This document shows positions 6,388 to 7,185 of a DNA stretch of 7,185 bases, piece after piece. Position 1 is the stretch's first letter; every line of letters starts with the position of its first letter. Location: contig DBXQ01000097.1 in the NCBI GenBank assembly GCA_002309955.1, forward strand, positions 28,010 through 35,194. Reading direction: 5' to 3'. Both the position numbers and the translations under genes were made by a program. The DNA is from Bacteroidales bacterium UBA1208. GTDB taxonomy: Bacteria; Bacteroidota; Bacteroidia; Bacteroidales; P3. The notes below the pieces were generated by a model. The model was given only the letters and a program-made list of their open reading frames with translations, did not search any database and had not been told where the DNA came from.

Positions 6388-6996
6388 TTATAGCTGGTTG
6401 GCAATGGCACTCTCCACCGACGACATGGGGTTGGCGGGTTCGAAACGCCTGATGACTTCGCCTTTGCGGTTGAGGAGGAACTTGGTGAAATTCCACTTGA
6501 TATCACTGGGCTTCTTGCTTTTCAGCCAGACATAGAGGGGTGAGGCATTGACACCGTTGACGTCGATTTTGGCAAACTGGGGGAAGGTGATGCCGTAGCG
6601 GCTGGTGCAGAAGCCGTGGATGTCGTCGTAGGAGCCGGGTGCCTGGCTGCCGAATTGGTTGCAGGGGAAGTCGAGGATGACGAAACCGCTGTCCTGATAT
6701 TTTTCGTAGATGCGTTCGAGGTCGGTGTACTGTGGGGTATAGCCGCACTGGGTGGCGGTGTTCACCACAAGGATTACTTTGCCACGATATTGCGAGAGGG
6801 ATACGCTGTCGCCGTCACCGTCGAGGACTTTGAATTGGTAGATGTCGTCGGCGGGCTCCTCAGGTACGATGGTGTCGGTAGGAGTGGTGTCGGTGGCGGG
6901 TTGTTCGGTGGCGGGGGTGTTCTCCTTATGGCAGCCAATCAGCGAAACGACGGCGGCAAAAGTGAGGAGGATTCCCAAATTTTGAATGGTTTTCAT
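6388..6996 (-). CDS. lipoprotein glutathione peroxidase family (Cys-type, probably thioredoxin-dependent)
   Basis: Predicted to reduce hydrogen peroxide and organic hydroperoxides in the cell envelope. Residues 1-21 are a lipoprotein signal with lipobox LIGC (lipidated C22). Residues 27-51 are a Thr/Pro/Asp/Glu-rich flexible linker, and the thioredoxin-like fold follows from about 52. The peroxidatic residue is C84 in NTATQCGYTPQY, a cysteine in place of selenocysteine. C112 lies in FPCNQFGSQ. The likely resolving residue is C130 in FCTSRYGITFP. Spacings C84 to C112 (28) and C84 to C130 (46) equal those of yeast Gpx3 (C36, C64, C82). The catalytic tetrad partners are Q118, W168 and N169 (IKWNF). 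A resolving cysteine suggests thioredoxin or a thioredoxin-like reductant rather than glutathione, which is an inference from the family. Residues HKEN after C22 are only a weak match to known surface-export signals, so inner-leaflet or surface location is open. The start follows a -7 box with a leader of about 55 nt. It is transcribed toward rsgA. The peroxidase domain itself is of normal length. Confidence 0.94.
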   Translation of the reverse strand: MKTIQNLGILLTFAAVVSLIGCHKENTPATEQPATDTTPTDTIVPEEPADDIYQFKVLDGDGDSVSLSQYRGKVILVVNTATQCGYTPQYTDLERIYEKYQDSGFVILDFPCNQFGSQAPGSYDDIHGFCTSRYGITFPQFAKIDVNGVNASPLYVWLKSKKPSDIKWNFTKFLLNRKGEVIRRFEPANPMSSVESAIANQL

Positions 6997-7055
6997 GTTA
7001 CTAATTGTTTGTTTATTAATGTTTTATATGTGGGCGACAAATGCTATTGACGATG

Positions 7056-7063
7056 CAAATATA
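7056..7063 (-). promoter_or_regulatory. Bacteroidetes -7 promoter box for the peroxidase gene
   Basis: The minus-strand reading is TATATTTG, matching TAnnTTTG. It lies 59 bp upstream of the ATG at 6996, implying an A/T-rich leader of about 55 nt. No good -33 TTTG is seen at the usual spacing. No OxyR-like palindrome was recognised nearby, so control by peroxide stress cannot be read from the sequence. Confidence 0.6.
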
Positions 7064-7185
7064 CAAATAAAATCCGACTGCGGAGATTTGTTTTCGCGAA
7101 AGGGGGTATAGATGACGCCGCAAGGGCATTAGACAAGTGACGGAAGTGTCGGCAAGGATAACCTAAATTCCAGTTACAAGTGCAA
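7064..7185. other. right-edge region without a supported gene
   Basis: No RNA gene or recognisable coding sequence. One minus-strand frame stays open from the right edge to a TAG at 7046-7044 (about 46 codons, ending FVYLHRQ) and runs through the peroxidase promoter. It has no start in view, and a frame of this length without a stop is not unusual by chance. It could be the 3' end of an upstream gene, but the overlap with a promoter box makes non-coding sequence more likely. Confidence 0.4.

Noticed and set aside
6616..7050. 144-codon plus-strand ORF opposite the peroxidase gene
   Set aside because: Antisense to a gene with a complete catalytic motif set. Its Gly/Val-rich sequence is the reverse reading of the Thr/Pro linker and signal peptide.

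Overview
The window looks like chromosomal DNA from a member of the Bacteroidetes, most likely the order Bacteroidales; genus and species cannot be settled from this sequence. Three things point there. Bacteroidetes-type -7 promoter boxes (TAnnTTTG) sit ahead of three genes. Start codons have A/T-rich leaders with little Shine-Dalgarno signal. The proteins themselves are typical of the group: a secreted GH2 beta-galactosidase with a long C-terminal extension, a DUF21/CNNM 'hemolysin', a RsgA that begins MKGLV..TGSWY, and a lipoprotein glutathione peroxidase.

Layout from left to right. (1) Positions 1-134, minus strand: the first 44 codons of a DUF21/CNNM-type membrane protein that runs off the window. 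(2) Positions 135-288: an A/T-rich gap holding two tandem copies of a 66-bp non-coding unit. (3) Positions 289-4224, minus strand: a 1311-residue exported LacZ-type GH2 glycosidase with its catalytic and metal-binding residues in place and a discoidin-like C-terminal module. Its -7 box is at 4241-4248. (4) Positions 4249-4849: about 600 bp with no convincing gene, separating two divergent transcription units. (5) Positions 4850-6378, plus strand: a -7 box, then an unrecognised 150-residue membrane-anchored protein, then rsgA 23 bp further on, probably one operon. (6) Positions 6388-6996, minus strand: a Cys-type glutathione peroxidase lipoprotein, convergent with rsgA with only 9 bp between the stop codons, and with its own -7 box at 7056-7063. 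(7) Positions 7064-7185: no supported gene.

The genes do not form one obvious pathway. The galactosidase would remove terminal beta-galactosides in the periplasm or at the cell surface, but no SusC/SusD pair, sulfatase or regulator is in view to assign it to a polysaccharide-utilisation locus. RsgA acts in late 30S ribosome maturation, and the small membrane protein ahead of it has no assigned role. The peroxidase is a stand-alone envelope antioxidant gene. I see no insertion sequence, phage gene, CRISPR array, tRNA or rRNA, and no strong case for a new multi-gene system. The items most worth following up are the 66-bp tandem repeat, the small protein paired with rsgA, and the long gene-free stretch.
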